From the NCBI RefSeq assembly GCF_014174255.1, contig NZ_JABEQJ010000001.1:186001-250000 (forward strand): DNA of 64,000 nt, in the 5' to 3' direction. The position numbers were made by a program, and so were the translations under genes. Below, one piece after another: positions 48,621 through 57,876 of the stretch (position 1 is its first letter; each line of letters opens with the position of its first letter). The notes beneath the pieces are model-generated. The model made no database searches. It was not told where the DNA came from and worked only from the letters and a program-made list of their open reading frames with translations. The DNA comes from Gluconacetobacter sacchari. GTDB lineage: Bacteria; Pseudomonadota; Alphaproteobacteria; Acetobacterales; Acetobacteraceae.

Positions 48621-49796
48621 TCATAGGGACGCCCCGTCCGGCGCGATAGCCCGGACCAGCGCGTCATACCAGCTTTCCAGGATCGCCGTCTGCCGCCGCA
48701 GGTCGAAACGCCCGGCGACGAAGGCCCGCCCCGCCTGCCCCATCGCCGCCCGCCGCTCCCGGTCGGCCGCCAGCGCGCCCATCGCCCCGGCCAGCGACTC
48801 GACATCGCGCGGCGGCACGATCAGGCCGCTGCGCCCCTCGTCCACCCCCTCGGGAATGCCCCCCACCCGCGTCGCGACCACCGGCACGCCGCAGGCCGCC
48901 GCCTCCAGCATCACCATGCCCAGCCCCTCGACGCGCCCGCTGGCGGTCTGCACGCTGGGCAGCACCAGCATCATCGCCCGCCGCATCCACGCCATGACCA
49001 CCGCATGCGGCCGCGCGCCCAGAAACAGCACCCGCTCCCCCACGCCCAGCGCGCCGGCCATCTTCTCCAGCCGCGCGCGCATCGGCCCATCCCCGATAAT
49101 GACCAGCCGCAGGTCCGCGTGCCCCGCCGCCATCCGGGCAAAGGCCCGCAGCAGGTCGTCCGTGCCCTTCAGTTCCACCAGCCGGGCGACATGCAGGATG
49201 ACCGGCGTCTCCTCTTCCGGCGCCCGGGGCCGGTACGCGGCGCAGTCGACCCCGATATAATGCACCCGCGTCCGCTCGGCCGGAAAGCCGCGCTCCAGCG
49301 CCTTGCCGTGCAGGAAGCGGGAATTGCACAGGAACAACCGCCCCTCCCGCGCCAGCGCGCGCCGGTGCAGCGGATAGTTCACCCACGCGGGCGACCGCAG
49401 GAAATACCGGTCGGACAGCGTAAGGTCGAAGCCATGGAACGTCGTGACCAGCGGCACGCCCAGCCGGCGCGCCAGCGCCAGGGCATAGACGCCGTCGGTC
49501 CCGAAATGGGCATGGACCAGCGCCGGCCGGCGCCCCGCCAGCAGGCGCTGGTAGGGGGCGGGGTCGCGCGTCAGCATCTGCGCGCCCATCCGGGGCCAGC
49601 CGGCACGCCCCCACAGGTCGCGCAGCAGCAGCGTCCGCGCGCCGTCCGGCCCCGCCCCGAATCGCATGCGCCCCAGATAGAGCGGCGCGTACCGGCGCAG
49701 GGCCTCCGCCTGCTGGGCGATGAAAATCTCGGAAACCCGGAACTGGTTCTGGCGGAAGATGACGACGTCGCGCAAAAGGAGGCACCCGCGGCTCAA
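48621..49796 (-). CDS. Glycosyltransferase family 4
   Basis: This 391-residue GT-B enzyme has an N-terminal acceptor domain (LVHAHFGTDGVYALALARRLGVPLVTTFHGFDLT). The C-terminal donor domain has ILHVARLVELKGTDDLLRAFARM, LVIIGDGPMRARLEKMAGALG and the EGLGMVMLEAAACGVPVVATRVGGIPEGV signature with the conserved Glu pair. It is probably co-expressed with the radical SAM gene 40 bp downstream and acts in surface glycan assembly. Confidence 0.92.
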   Translation of the reverse strand: MSRGCLLLRDVVIFRQNQFRVSEIFIAQQAEALRRYAPLYLGRMRFGAGPDGARTLLLRDLWGRAGWPRMGAQMLTRDPAPYQRLLAGRRPALVHAHFGTDGVYALALARRLGVPLVTTFHGFDLTLSDRYFLRSPAWVNYPLHRRALAREGRLFLCNSRFLHGKALERGFPAERTRVHYIGVDCAAYRPRAPEEETPVILHVARLVELKGTDDLLRAFARMAAGHADLRLVIIGDGPMRARLEKMAGALGVGERVLFLGARPHAVVMAWMRRAMMLVLPSVQTASGRVEGLGMVMLEAAACGVPVVATRVGGIPEGVDEGRSGLIVPPRDVESLAGAMGALAADRERRAAMGQAGRAFVAGRFDLRRQTAILESWYDALVRAIAPDGASL

Positions 49797-50113
49797 AGGT
49801 TTTCAGGGGCGCTCCCCCACGCAGCGGCTATCCTATAAACGCGATCAATATGACTATAAAGGCGCCCCGGCGGATCGGACGAAAGATGATCGGCCAGAAA
49901 TGCCGGCCGACCGTTCATCCCGCGACCTTGGCCGGACAGGCGATCGGCAAACCCGCCTCCATCATCATTCCGCCACTTTTTACGTTCTTCTGTACAAGAG
50001 CACTTATTCGATAAACGCGTATTGTCTGGAAATGTATTGTAACATACGACTACATTTTTTATCGATCAGGATGATGCCCCTCCCCTACTGTCGCGCGACG
50101 GACACAGGATTCC
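49797..50113. promoter_or_regulatory. AT-rich divergent region between two glycosyltransferase genes
   Basis: No gene is supported in these 317 bases. Two direct repeats, CTATAAACGCG (49833-49843) and CTATAAAGGCG (49854-49864), are spaced 21 bp, two helical turns. CGATAAA (50009-50015) and TTTATCG (50058-50064) form an inverted pair. The region should hold both promoters and a shared regulator site. Confidence 0.4.
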
Positions 50114-51094
50114 ATGACCATTCCCGCCCACATCCATTTCTGCTGGATCGGTCCGCGCCTGCCCTGGGCCTATGCCTTCGCCGTCCTGTCGGCCGCCGCG
50201 ACGGGCGGCATGGACGCGGTCATCCTGCACCACACCGACACGCTCGAGGACGGCCCGCAGAAGCGGGCGCTGGAGGCCGCGCCCGGCGTCATCCTCTCCC
50301 GCGTCGACCCGCGCCGCGACCTGGCGGCGGTGGAACAGGCCGCCGGCCTGCCGGCGGACAGCCTGGTCGCGCTCTATGAGGGCGTCCGCACGCCGGTCCA
50401 GCGCGCGGATATCCTGCGCGCCGCGATCCTCTATCGCGACGGCGGCGTGTATCTGGACATGGACACCCTCACCACCGCCTCGCTGCGCCCGCTGCTGGCG
50501 TCCGGCCCCTTCGTCGGGACCGAGCGCATCGTCTGGCCGGCGCATGTCAGGGCCACGCGCTCGCCCACATTGCGGGCGCGGCATATCGGGCTGTCGCTGC
50601 TCCGCCAGGCCTGCCGCGTCGTGCCCGGCGGCTGGCGGGGGTTCCGGCGCATCGATTTCCTCTACCCGCTGGGGCTGAACAACGCCGTGATGGGCGCCCC
50701 CGCCGGCGCGCCCTGGCTGCATGCCTGCCTGCGCGCCATGCTGGCCCTGTCGCCCCAGGAGCGGCTGCGGCCCTACGCCCTGGGCCCCCATCTGCTGCAA
50801 CGGGTGGCGGAGCAGATGGGCACGGACGGCCTGACCGTCCACGATCCCGCCGTGTTCTACCCGGTCCCCCCCGAAATCTCGGAACATATCTTCCGCGCCA
50901 ACCGGCGGATCCGGGCCGAGGACATCCTGCTGCCCGGGACCCGCGTCGTCCATTGGTACGCATCCGTCCGCACGCGCGCGCGGATACCGCGACTCACGCC
51001 GGCCCATGTCCGGGCCCATTGCGGGCGGGAATATTACAGCGCCCTGGTCCGCGCCACGATCCCCGACCTGCCGGCCGACGGCGACCCCGGCTGA
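50114..51094 (+). CDS. Glycosyltransferase family 32 (DXD type)
   Basis: This 326-residue protein begins IPAHIHFCWIGPRLPWAYAFAVLSA. The GT32 core is VQRADILRAAILYRDGGVYLDMDT, with the DxD metal site (DMD), and LGLNNAVMGAP and VVHWYASV follow. Such enzymes transfer mannose, galactose or related sugars. It is divergent from the GT4 gene and ends about 170 bp before the aldolase gene. Confidence 0.88.
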   Translation: MTIPAHIHFCWIGPRLPWAYAFAVLSAAATGGMDAVILHHTDTLEDGPQKRALEAAPGVILSRVDPRRDLAAVEQAAGLPADSLVALYEGVRTPVQRADILRAAILYRDGGVYLDMDTLTTASLRPLLASGPFVGTERIVWPAHVRATRSPTLRARHIGLSLLRQACRVVPGGWRGFRRIDFLYPLGLNNAVMGAPAGAPWLHACLRAMLALSPQERLRPYALGPHLLQRVAEQMGTDGLTVHDPAVFYPVPPEISEHIFRANRRIRAEDILLPGTRVVHWYASVRTRARIPRLTPAHVRAHCGREYYSALVRATIPDLPADGDPG

Positions 51095-51113
51095 CATTCC
51101 GCCGGCCCGTCTT

Positions 51114-51147
51114 TTCACCCCCGCCTCTTCACCCCCGCCTCTTCACC
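51114..51147. repeat. 14-bp tandem repeat, about 2.4 copies
   Basis: TTCACCCCCGCCTC is repeated directly at 51114-51127 and 51128-51141, with a partial third copy. It lies in the gap between the GT32 and aldolase genes. Confidence 0.8.
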
Positions 51148-51263
51148 ATTGACGGCAAAACCGGCAATCTCCAGAAACGGGCAATCGCCCGGGAGGCGGT
51201 TTCGCGACCACCGTCCCGGCGAGGCCCGGACACGCATCTGCACCAAGCGGGGGAAACACAATC

Positions 51264-52160
51264 ATGTCGATCGAGAGCATGAAGTCACAACTCTCTGGTA
51301 AACCGGGCTTTATCGCGGCCCTGGACCAAAGCGGGGGTTCCACGCCCGGCGCCCTGAGCCATTACGGGATTCCCGAAAGCGCCTATAGCGGCGACGACGA
51401 GATGTTCCGCCTGATGCATGAGATGCGCGTGCGCATCATCACGGCGCCCAGCTTCACCGGCGACAAGGTGATCGCGGCCATCCTGTTCGAGCGCACGATG
51501 GACGGCCTGGTCGGCGACAAGCCGGTCCCGTCCTACCTGTGGGAAGATCGCGGCGTCGTCCCGTTCCTGAAGATCGACAAGGGGCTGGAGGCCGAGGCGG
51601 CCGGCGTACGGCTGATGAAGCCGATCCCCGGGCTGGACCCGCTGCTGGCGCGCGCGGCGAAGCTGGGCGTCTACGGCACCAAGGAACGTTCGGTCATCAA
51701 CCTGGCCGATCCCGAGGGCATCGCCGCCATCGCGGCGCAGCAGTTCGACGTGGCCCGCCAGGTCGCCGCCCACGGCCTGGTGCCGATCCTGGAGCCGGAA
51801 GTCCTGATCAAGAGCCCGCAGAAAGCCGCCGCCGAGGCCATCCTGCGCGACGAGCTGGCGCGCGGCCTGGACGCGCTGCCCGGTGACTATCCGGTGATGC
51901 TGAAACTGACGATCCCGGACACGCCGGACCTGTATCTGGATCTGATCCGCCATCCGCGCGTGCAGCGCGTCGTGGCGCTGTCCGGCGGCTACACGCTGGA
52001 CGATGCCTGCACGCGGCTGGCCGCCAATCACGGCATGATCGCCAGCTTCTCCCGCGCCCTGGTCGGCGATCTGAAAGTCTCGATGACCGACGCCGAATTC
52101 GACGCCACCCTGGCGACCGCCATCGACAAGATCTACAAAGCCTCCACCATCAAATCCTGA
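51264..52160 (+). CDS. Class I fructose-bisphosphate aldolase (bacterial type)
   Basis: This 298-residue aldolase reads along its length like the Staphylococcus class I enzyme: GFIAALDQSGGSTPGAL, FERTMDGLVGD, KIDKGLEAEAAGVRLMKPIPGLD, LVPILEPEVLI, VMLKLTIPDTPDLYLDLI (with the Schiff-base Lys) and VVALSGGYTLDDA. It cleaves fructose-1,6-bisphosphate in glycolysis or runs in reverse for gluconeogenesis, independent of metal. A strong GGGGGAAA ribosome site precedes the ATG. Confidence 0.93.
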   Translation: MSIESMKSQLSGKPGFIAALDQSGGSTPGALSHYGIPESAYSGDDEMFRLMHEMRVRIITAPSFTGDKVIAAILFERTMDGLVGDKPVPSYLWEDRGVVPFLKIDKGLEAEAAGVRLMKPIPGLDPLLARAAKLGVYGTKERSVINLADPEGIAAIAAQQFDVARQVAAHGLVPILEPEVLIKSPQKAAAEAILRDELARGLDALPGDYPVMLKLTIPDTPDLYLDLIRHPRVQRVVALSGGYTLDDACTRLAANHGMIASFSRALVGDLKVSMTDAEFDATLATAIDKIYKASTIKS

Positions 52161-52275
52161 AAACCTGGCTGTGAATGCGCGCTGGTGGCGAGCCGGCGCG
52201 CGTTTCCTCCCCTCATCAGACAATCGGGTCCAGGGCGGCGCCCTGGCCTTGCGCCACGCCCGACGCGCTCCGGCT

Positions 52276-53067
52276 TCACCCCACCCCGTCGATCAACCGA
52301 AAGCGCATCCTCTCCAGCGACCGGCGCGTCTCGGCGATCATGGTCCGGGGCGGCAGCAGGAAGTCGGGATCGGTCAGGCCGGCCACGGCGCCCGCCAGCA
52401 GCAGGATATTGCCCTCCCGCCCCTCGGTCTCCTCGAACAGGCGCGCATCGCCCCCCGGCGCCACCGCGCGCCCGGCGATGGCCAGGGTCCGCGCGGCCAG
52501 GTCCGGCCGTTCGGGCGGCTCGAACAGGTTCATCGCGAGAAACCCGTTCTCCGCCAGCCGCCAGGCGGCATCGGCCAGGAATCGCGCCTCCAGCAGATGG
52601 CCGGGCACGACATCGCCGTGAAACGCATCGACGACGATGGCGCCGAACCGCCGGGTGGCGGGCAATCCGCGCAGAAAAGCCGCCCCATCCGTCAGATGGC
52701 ACGGAATCCAGGGGGGCAGGCCGAAATGCTGGCGGGCGATGGGAAAGGCCAGCGGATTCACGTCGACCAGTTCGACCGCCCGCTCCGCCCGGTCCAGCAT
52801 CGTGGCCAGCGACCCGCCACCACAGCCGATCACCAGCACCGGCTCGTCGGGCCGGGTCCCCGCCGGCGTCTGCAACAGGAAGCCGAACAGCGCATGGACA
52901 TAGGGCGCATAGCTCACCCCGTCGGCATCGCTCTCGCTCTGGCAGAACCGCCCCTGCCAGTAGACGCGGCTTTCGGTGCGGATATCCTCGCTGATCCAGA
53001 TATCGCCATGATCGCTGATATAATGGGCCAGCACGTCGTGGTCGGCCGGGATGAAGGCGGCGGGCAT
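52276..53067 (-). CDS. Spermidine-synthase-like methyltransferase-fold protein
   Basis: This 263-residue protein has a Rossmann AdoMet-binding core (EPVLVIGCGGGSLATMLDRAERAVELVDVNPLAFPIARQHFG). FGAIVVDAFHGDVVPGHLLEARFL follows, as in polyamine aminopropyltransferases. The family also includes spermidine-synthase-like proteins without polyamine activity. The start ATG ending at 53067 lies 1 bp past the YoaK stop, so it is translated with it. Confidence 0.8.
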   Translation of the reverse strand: MPAAFIPADHDVLAHYISDHGDIWISEDIRTESRVYWQGRFCQSESDADGVSYAPYVHALFGFLLQTPAGTRPDEPVLVIGCGGGSLATMLDRAERAVELVDVNPLAFPIARQHFGLPPWIPCHLTDGAAFLRGLPATRRFGAIVVDAFHGDVVPGHLLEARFLADAAWRLAENGFLAMNLFEPPERPDLAARTLAIAGRAVAPGGDARLFEETEGREGNILLLAGAVAGLTDPDFLLPPRTMIAETRRSLERMRFRLIDGVG

Positions 53068-53068
53068 C

Positions 53069-53818
53069 TCAGGCAACCGGCCCGCGCGGCGCCCGCCCCG
53101 CCATCCGGTCCCGGGCATCGGCCAGCGCGCCCGGCAGCGCCAGCCAGGCCAGGACCGGCGCCAGTCCCAGCAACGCGCCCGCCCGCCACCAGCCATAGGC
53201 CATGGCCCCCGCCGCCCCGCCGCAGGCGAAGGACAGGACGATCCCGCCATGCAGTGCCAGGCGCTGGCGCACCTGCGCAATACGGGCCGGATCGCCCGGC
53301 CGGCGCACCGCCTCCAGCCAGTCCGCGAGTTCGATCCCGAAATCGGTCAGCATGCCGGTCATGTGCGTCGTCCGCACCCGCGCGCCGGAAATGCGCGTGA
53401 CGGTCGCATTCTGCAATCCCATCAGGAAACTCAGCCCATAGGCCAGCACCAGCCCGCGCACCCCGGCCCACAACAGCAGGTCCGACGCCCCCAGCCCCCC
53501 CAGCAGCGCCGCCTCCAGCAGGATACCATAGGCATAGATGGCCCGGCGCCGGCGATGCCGCCCGGCATTGACCAGCCAGGCCGACAGCACCGCGCCCGAG
53601 ACGAAGGCGCCTATCAGCCCCAGGCAGGACAACGCCAGCGGCAGGTCGGCCGCGCGCAGGCCCATGGACAGGCTGGACAGGTTGCCCGTCATGTTGGCCG
53701 AATAATAGCCGACCGCCAGAAAGCCCGCCGCGTTGACCGCACCGGCGACCGCCGCCAGCGAACAGCCCAGCCGGCGGTCCATGACGAACGTCCGGGCGTC
53801 CCCCTCGCGCAGCAGCAT
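53069..53818 (-). CDS. YoaK/DUF1275 membrane protein
   Basis: This 249-residue protein has six membrane helices. It carries the family pattern AGAVNAAGFLAVGYYSANMTGNLSSLSMGL, FLMGLQNATVTRISGARVRTTHMTGMLTDFGIELADW and a C-terminal helix pair. The function is unknown, although DUF1275 proteins resemble transporters. The gene sits between mntR (start immediately after the mntR stop) and the spermidine-synthase-like gene in one unit. Confidence 0.9.
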   Translation of the reverse strand: MLLREGDARTFVMDRRLGCSLAAVAGAVNAAGFLAVGYYSANMTGNLSSLSMGLRAADLPLALSCLGLIGAFVSGAVLSAWLVNAGRHRRRRAIYAYGILLEAALLGGLGASDLLLWAGVRGLVLAYGLSFLMGLQNATVTRISGARVRTTHMTGMLTDFGIELADWLEAVRRPGDPARIAQVRQRLALHGGIVLSFACGGAAGAMAYGWWRAGALLGLAPVLAWLALPGALADARDRMAGRAPRGPVA

Positions 53819-54310
53819 CTACCCACCCCGTTTCGCGCGATCGGCCATCATGAAGGCCTGCAACCCGGCATTCAGCGCGCGCTCGAAGGCGGCGAGCGTC
53901 TCCTCGCCGGCATAATGCTCGATCCCTTCGGCATCGATCCGGACATTGTCGGCGCTGATCCCCAGCGCGGCCAGAAAGGCTTCGACGATGCCGTGCCGCC
54001 GGCGCGCATCCGCCGCCAGCGCATCGCCGGCAGGGGTCAGGAACACCCCGCGATAGGGTTTCTGCGTGACCAGCCCCTCATTGGCCAGCCGGGCCAGCAT
54101 CTTCGCCACCGTGGGCTGGGACACGCCCAGCCGCGCCGCGATATCGACCTGCCGGGCTTCCATCCCCTCGCCGAGCAGGTCGGCGATCAGCTCGACATAA
54201 TCCTCGACCAGCACGTTGCGCCGCGCCGCCCGGTTCGCCCGGAACCCCTCGGACTGCACCTTCGCATCCACGATCCGCGGCGCCTTGGCGACCGCCGCCT
54301 GCCTGTTCAA
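53819..54310 (-). CDS. mntR: Manganese-responsive regulator MntR
   Basis: This DtxR/MntR-family regulator has about 163 residues. EGFRANRAARRNVLVEDYVELIADLL is close to the E. coli MntR start, and the helix-turn-helix is ARQVDIAARLGVSQPTVAKMLARLANEGLV. The metal-site region is RRRHGIVEAFLAAL with DAEGIEHYAGEETLAAFE. A TTG start ending at 54310 is chosen: GAGGGG lies just upstream, and the length then matches known MntR. An ATG at 54379 would give an odd leader. No mntH is present in the operon. Confidence 0.9.
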   Translation of the reverse strand: MNRQAAVAKAPRIVDAKVQSEGFRANRAARRNVLVEDYVELIADLLGEGMEARQVDIAARLGVSQPTVAKMLARLANEGLVTQKPYRGVFLTPAGDALAADARRRHGIVEAFLAALGISADNVRIDAEGIEHYAGEETLAAFERALNAGLQAFMMADRAKRGG

Positions 54311-54395
54311 CGGTTTCCCCTCAATCGTTCCCTCGCAGTGAATGGTTTCCCCGCAGCCCGACAATATTCCGCAAAGCATAAAACATTCCGTCGCT

Positions 54396-55796
54396 TCAGT
54401 CCATGCGCGCCACGTCCGATACCGCCCCCCGTCTCGACGCCACATCGTCCACGACGCTGGATACCGGGGCCTCGAACATCCACGTCACGCCATCCGGCTC
54501 GTAGCGATAGACGACCGACGCGCCCGGAAGAGCCCGCGGATTGCGTTCGATCACGGCGGTGCCGAACCCCTGGGCGGCGGGTTCCCGCACCGGGGGCCCG
54601 CCACTCTCCCGCCAGACCAGGCGAAACACATCGCCCGCGCGCCGCGCCTCGACCCCCCAGTCGATCGCCACCGTCCCGCCATCGTTCGACAGCGCGCCGT
54701 ATTTGATGGCGTTGGTCGTCAGTTCATGGATCGCGAGCCCGACCCGTTCCGCCGTTTCCGGCAGCAGCCGCAGCCCCGCCGCCCCGTGCAGCAGCAGGCG
54801 CGCCCGGTTCACGTCGCCCATCACCGCGGTCTGCGAGGCCAGCAGCGTCTCGACCGTGATGCCCGACCACTGCCCGTTGATCAGCAGGTCCTGGTTGCGC
54901 GCGATCGCCGCGATGCGCTGGCCCAGGATCGCGACGAAGGGCGCCTGCGCGTCCGGCACGGTGCGCCGGATCAACGCCAGGACGATGGCAAGCATGTTCT
55001 TCGACCGATGCGTCACCTCATGCAGCAGCGCCGCGATCCGGCGCTCGCTCGCCCGCTGCGCGGTCACGTCGCGCGACACGCACAGAATGGCCTCGACCTG
55101 CTCCCCGCCATTCTTCAGCGGCGTCAGCATATTGTCCCAGTAGCGCGGATCCTGGCCCGGCACCTGGCTCACGCCGAGGAAACGCGCATTCTCTCCCCGC
55201 CGCGCCTTCTGGAGCGCCCGCCATCCTGCCTGATGCGCCTCCCGGGGCAGCAGCCCCAGCCATTCCATGCCGAATCCGCCGTCCTCGGCGACGTTCAGCG
55301 CGGCGCAACCGGCCTTGTTCAAATGCGACAGGGTCCCGTCGGGCCGCACGAGCTTGATGCAATCGATACTGGCATTGAGCATCTCCGCCTGGATCCTGGT
55401 ATCGCGCAGCAGGTCCAGCTCGCGCCGCTTCCTGGCATCGATATCCGTCAGGCTCAGCAGCCAGCGCGGCGCAGCCGCCGCCCCGTCCGGCAGCGTCAGC
55501 GGCCGCACCCGCAGCAGAAACCAGCGCGCGCCGCCGGCCGGATGCACAAGCGGCAGGTCGGTCTCGAACCGCTCCCCCGACCCGACCGCATTCCGCACCT
55601 CAAGCGCGACCCGCGGCCGCTCGGCGGGGGCGATCCAGTCCATCCATCGCGGCGCGGCGAACCCCGGCCCATAATCCCGCCACGCCCGGTTGAAATACGC
55701 GACAGACCCGTCGCGTCCGCCCACGCAGACCATGTCCGCGATCAGGTCGAGGGCCTGATAGCCCGTGTCGGAAAGGCTGTTTACGTCTTGCGGCAT
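54396..55796 (-). CDS. HWE-family sensor histidine kinase with two PAS domains
   Basis: This is a soluble protein of about 466 residues. PAS 1 (about 15-130, DLIADMVCVGGRDGSVAYFNRAWRDYG, WMDWIAPAERP) is followed by PAS 2 (about 145-260, LNASIDCIKLVRPDGTLSHLNKAG). The HWE kinase core has the phospho-acceptor box ALLHEVTHRSKNMLAIVLALIRRT and the ATP lid region HELTTNAIKYGALS. No membrane segment or receiver domain is seen, and no response regulator is adjacent, so it is an orphan kinase. It may feed a PhyR-type general stress response, as other HWE kinases do. The start ATG ends at 55796. Confidence 0.88.
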   Translation of the reverse strand: MPQDVNSLSDTGYQALDLIADMVCVGGRDGSVAYFNRAWRDYGPGFAAPRWMDWIAPAERPRVALEVRNAVGSGERFETDLPLVHPAGGARWFLLRVRPLTLPDGAAAAPRWLLSLTDIDARKRRELDLLRDTRIQAEMLNASIDCIKLVRPDGTLSHLNKAGCAALNVAEDGGFGMEWLGLLPREAHQAGWRALQKARRGENARFLGVSQVPGQDPRYWDNMLTPLKNGGEQVEAILCVSRDVTAQRASERRIAALLHEVTHRSKNMLAIVLALIRRTVPDAQAPFVAILGQRIAAIARNQDLLINGQWSGITVETLLASQTAVMGDVNRARLLLHGAAGLRLLPETAERVGLAIHELTTNAIKYGALSNDGGTVAIDWGVEARRAGDVFRLVWRESGGPPVREPAAQGFGTAVIERNPRALPGASVVYRYEPDGVTWMFEAPVSSVVDDVASRRGAVSDVARMD

Positions 55797-55937
55797 GCAT
55801 CCATCCGACTGTCCGTGCGCTCCCGTTATGGCGATCAAAGGGCGGAACGGACAATGAAATCCCGCGTTCCACGGCCCCGCCGGCGCTCCGTCCACGCGTG
55901 TGTTGCCGCCGCGCCAGCTTCCTGTCATGCAGGCCGC

Positions 55938-57053
55938 ATGATGCAGGACCGGGATTTCGAGATTTTCCTCGCCACCGCGCCGGGCCAGGAAGCCGCGCTA
56001 TATGGTGAAATCCGGCTGAAAGGCTTCAGGCAGCCCCAGGCCGTTCCCGGCGGCGTCGTCATCCGGGGCGGCTGGCCGGAGGTCTACCGCGCCAATCTGT
56101 GGGTCCGGGGCGCCAACCGCGTCCTGGCGCGGATCGACGCCTTCCGCGTCACCCATCTCGCCCAGCTCGACCACCGCGCGCGACTCGTGCCCTGGGCGAC
56201 GGTCCTGCGCCCCGACATCGCCTTCCGGGTCGAGGCCTCCTGCACCGGCTCGCGCATCTACCACGCCGGCGCCGCCGCCGAGCGGATCGAAAAGGCGATC
56301 CGCAGGACCGTCCGCGCCCCCTGCGCGCCCGACGCCGCGATCGTCGTCCGGGCCCGCATCGACCACGATCTCTGCACCATCAGCATCGACAGCTCGGGCG
56401 ACCTGCTGCACCGGCGCGGCCACAAGCAGGCCGTCAACCGCGCGCCGATGCGCGAGACCATGGCGTCGCTGTTCCTGCTGCAATGCGGCTATGCCGGCAA
56501 CGAGCCGGTCTTCGACCCGATGTGCGGCTCGGGCACCTTCGTCATCGAGGCGGCCGAGATCGCGGCCCGGCTCAACCCCGGCCGCTCGCGCCACTTCGCG
56601 TTCGAACTGCTGGCCAATTTCGACGAGGCCACCTGGCGGAAACTGCGCGAGACCCGGAGCACGCGCGCCCCCACGGCCCATTATTACGGCAGCGACCGCG
56701 ACGCCGGCGCCATCGCCATGAGCCGCGCGAACGCCGAGCGCGCGGGTGTCACCGCCTATACCAGCTTCCAACAGACGCCGATCAGCGACATCCGCCCCCC
56801 CTGCGACCAGCCAGGACTGGTGATCGTCAACCCGCCCTACGGCACCCGGATCGGCGACCGGGCGGCGCTGGTCCCGCTCTACCGCGCGCTCGGGCGAACC
56901 CTGGCCGCCCATTTCACCGGCTGGCGCGTCGGCCTCGTCACCACCGAACCCACCCTGGCCCACGCCACCGGCCTGCCGTTCCTCCCCCCCGCCGCACCGA
57001 TCCCACATGGCGGCCTGCGCGTGACGCTGTTCCAGACCGCCCCGCTGGCCTGA
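55938..57053 (+). CDS. THUMP-domain class I rRNA methyltransferase (RlmL/RlmK N-terminal type)
   Basis: This 371-residue protein begins RDFEIFLATAPGQEAALYGEI. A THUMP-like part (about 45-160) with IAFRVEASCTGSRIYHAGAAAERIEKAI and SSGDLLHRRGHKQAVN follows. The methyltransferase core has FDPMCGSGTFVIEAAEIAARLNPG and VIVNPPYGTRIGD (NPPY motif, N6- or N2-base methylation). It resembles the 23S rRNA m2G2445 enzyme half of RlmL. The start is one of two adjacent ATGs at 55938/55941. Confidence 0.9.
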   Translation: MMQDRDFEIFLATAPGQEAALYGEIRLKGFRQPQAVPGGVVIRGGWPEVYRANLWVRGANRVLARIDAFRVTHLAQLDHRARLVPWATVLRPDIAFRVEASCTGSRIYHAGAAAERIEKAIRRTVRAPCAPDAAIVVRARIDHDLCTISIDSSGDLLHRRGHKQAVNRAPMRETMASLFLLQCGYAGNEPVFDPMCGSGTFVIEAAEIAARLNPGRSRHFAFELLANFDEATWRKLRETRSTRAPTAHYYGSDRDAGAIAMSRANAERAGVTAYTSFQQTPISDIRPPCDQPGLVIVNPPYGTRIGDRAALVPLYRALGRTLAAHFTGWRVGLVTTEPTLAHATGLPFLPPAAPIPHGGLRVTLFQTAPLA

Positions 57054-57102
57054 CACGCAAGCCGATGCCACTTCACGAAAAATTCTGACGGGACCACCAG
57101 CT

Positions 57103-57705
57103 TCAACACTCCAGCGCCCCACCCCGCGCATCGGCCACGCCATGGCGAAAGCACCCGGGGTCATGATCGTCGATCATCCCCACGGCCTGCATCCAGGCAT
57201 ACACGATCACCGGCCCGACAAACCGGAACCCCCGCGCCTTCAACGCCTTCGCCATCGCCTCAGACAGCGGCGAGCGCGCCAGCACCGCGCCGGTCCTGTT
57301 CCGCACGGGCGCATCGGGCACCATGCCCCAGGCGAAGGCCGCGAAATCCTCGCCCCGCGCCTGCATGGCCAGATAGGCCCGCGCATTGCCGATCGTCGCC
57401 TCGATCTTGGCGCGCGCCCGGATAATCCCCGCATCCGCCATCAGCCGCTCCACATCCGCCGCCCCGAAACGCGCGACCCGCTCGGGGTCGAACTCCGCGA
57501 ACGCCCGGCGCAAGCCCTCGCGGCGGCGCAGCACGACCAGCCAGGACAGTCCGGCCTGAAACCCCTCCAGGCACAGCATCTCCCACAACATCCGGCCGTC
57601 GCGGATCGGCACCCCCCACTCCTCGTCGTGATAGGCACGCAGCAACGGGTCCGTCCGCGCCCAGCGACAGCGCGCGACCGTTTCGGGAAGATCTTCGTTA
57701 TCCAT
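57103..57705 (-). CDS. tag: DNA-3-methyladenine glycosylase I
   Basis: This enzyme of about 200 residues has the Zn ligands VARCRWART and AYHDEEWGVP at the N-terminus and MIDDHDPGCFRH at the C-terminus. The core is LCLEGFQAGLSWLVVLRRREGLRRAF. It excises 3-methyladenine from DNA in base-excision repair. The start is set at the ATG ending at 57705 (MDNEDLPETVARC). Confidence 0.94.
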   Translation of the reverse strand: MDNEDLPETVARCRWARTDPLLRAYHDEEWGVPIRDGRMLWEMLCLEGFQAGLSWLVVLRRREGLRRAFAEFDPERVARFGAADVERLMADAGIIRARAKIEATIGNARAYLAMQARGEDFAAFAWGMVPDAPVRNRTGAVLARSPLSEAMAKALKARGFRFVGPVIVYAWMQAVGMIDDHDPGCFRHGVADARGGALEC

Positions 57706-57745
57706 TCCGGCCATATAGCATCCGCTCACGGGAAGAGCGTTCTCC

Positions 57746-57773
57746 TTTGAAAAAAAGGAACCAAAAAACTTTT
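57746..57773 (+). repeat. Single copy of the interspersed hairpin repeat unit
   Basis: TTTGAAAAAAAGGAACCAAAA followed by AACTTTT matches the end units of the element at 35740-35859 (AAAAAGAACCAGAAAGCTTT). It borders the decayed hydrolase sequence. Confidence 0.55.
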
Positions 57774-57876
57774 ATCTGATCTTAAGCTTTCCGATTGAAA
57801 CATCCAGCATGACGTCGAGAACGAATTTGGCCAATGTCCTTTTTTCAAGACCTTCGAGCATATATGGCCTTGTGAC

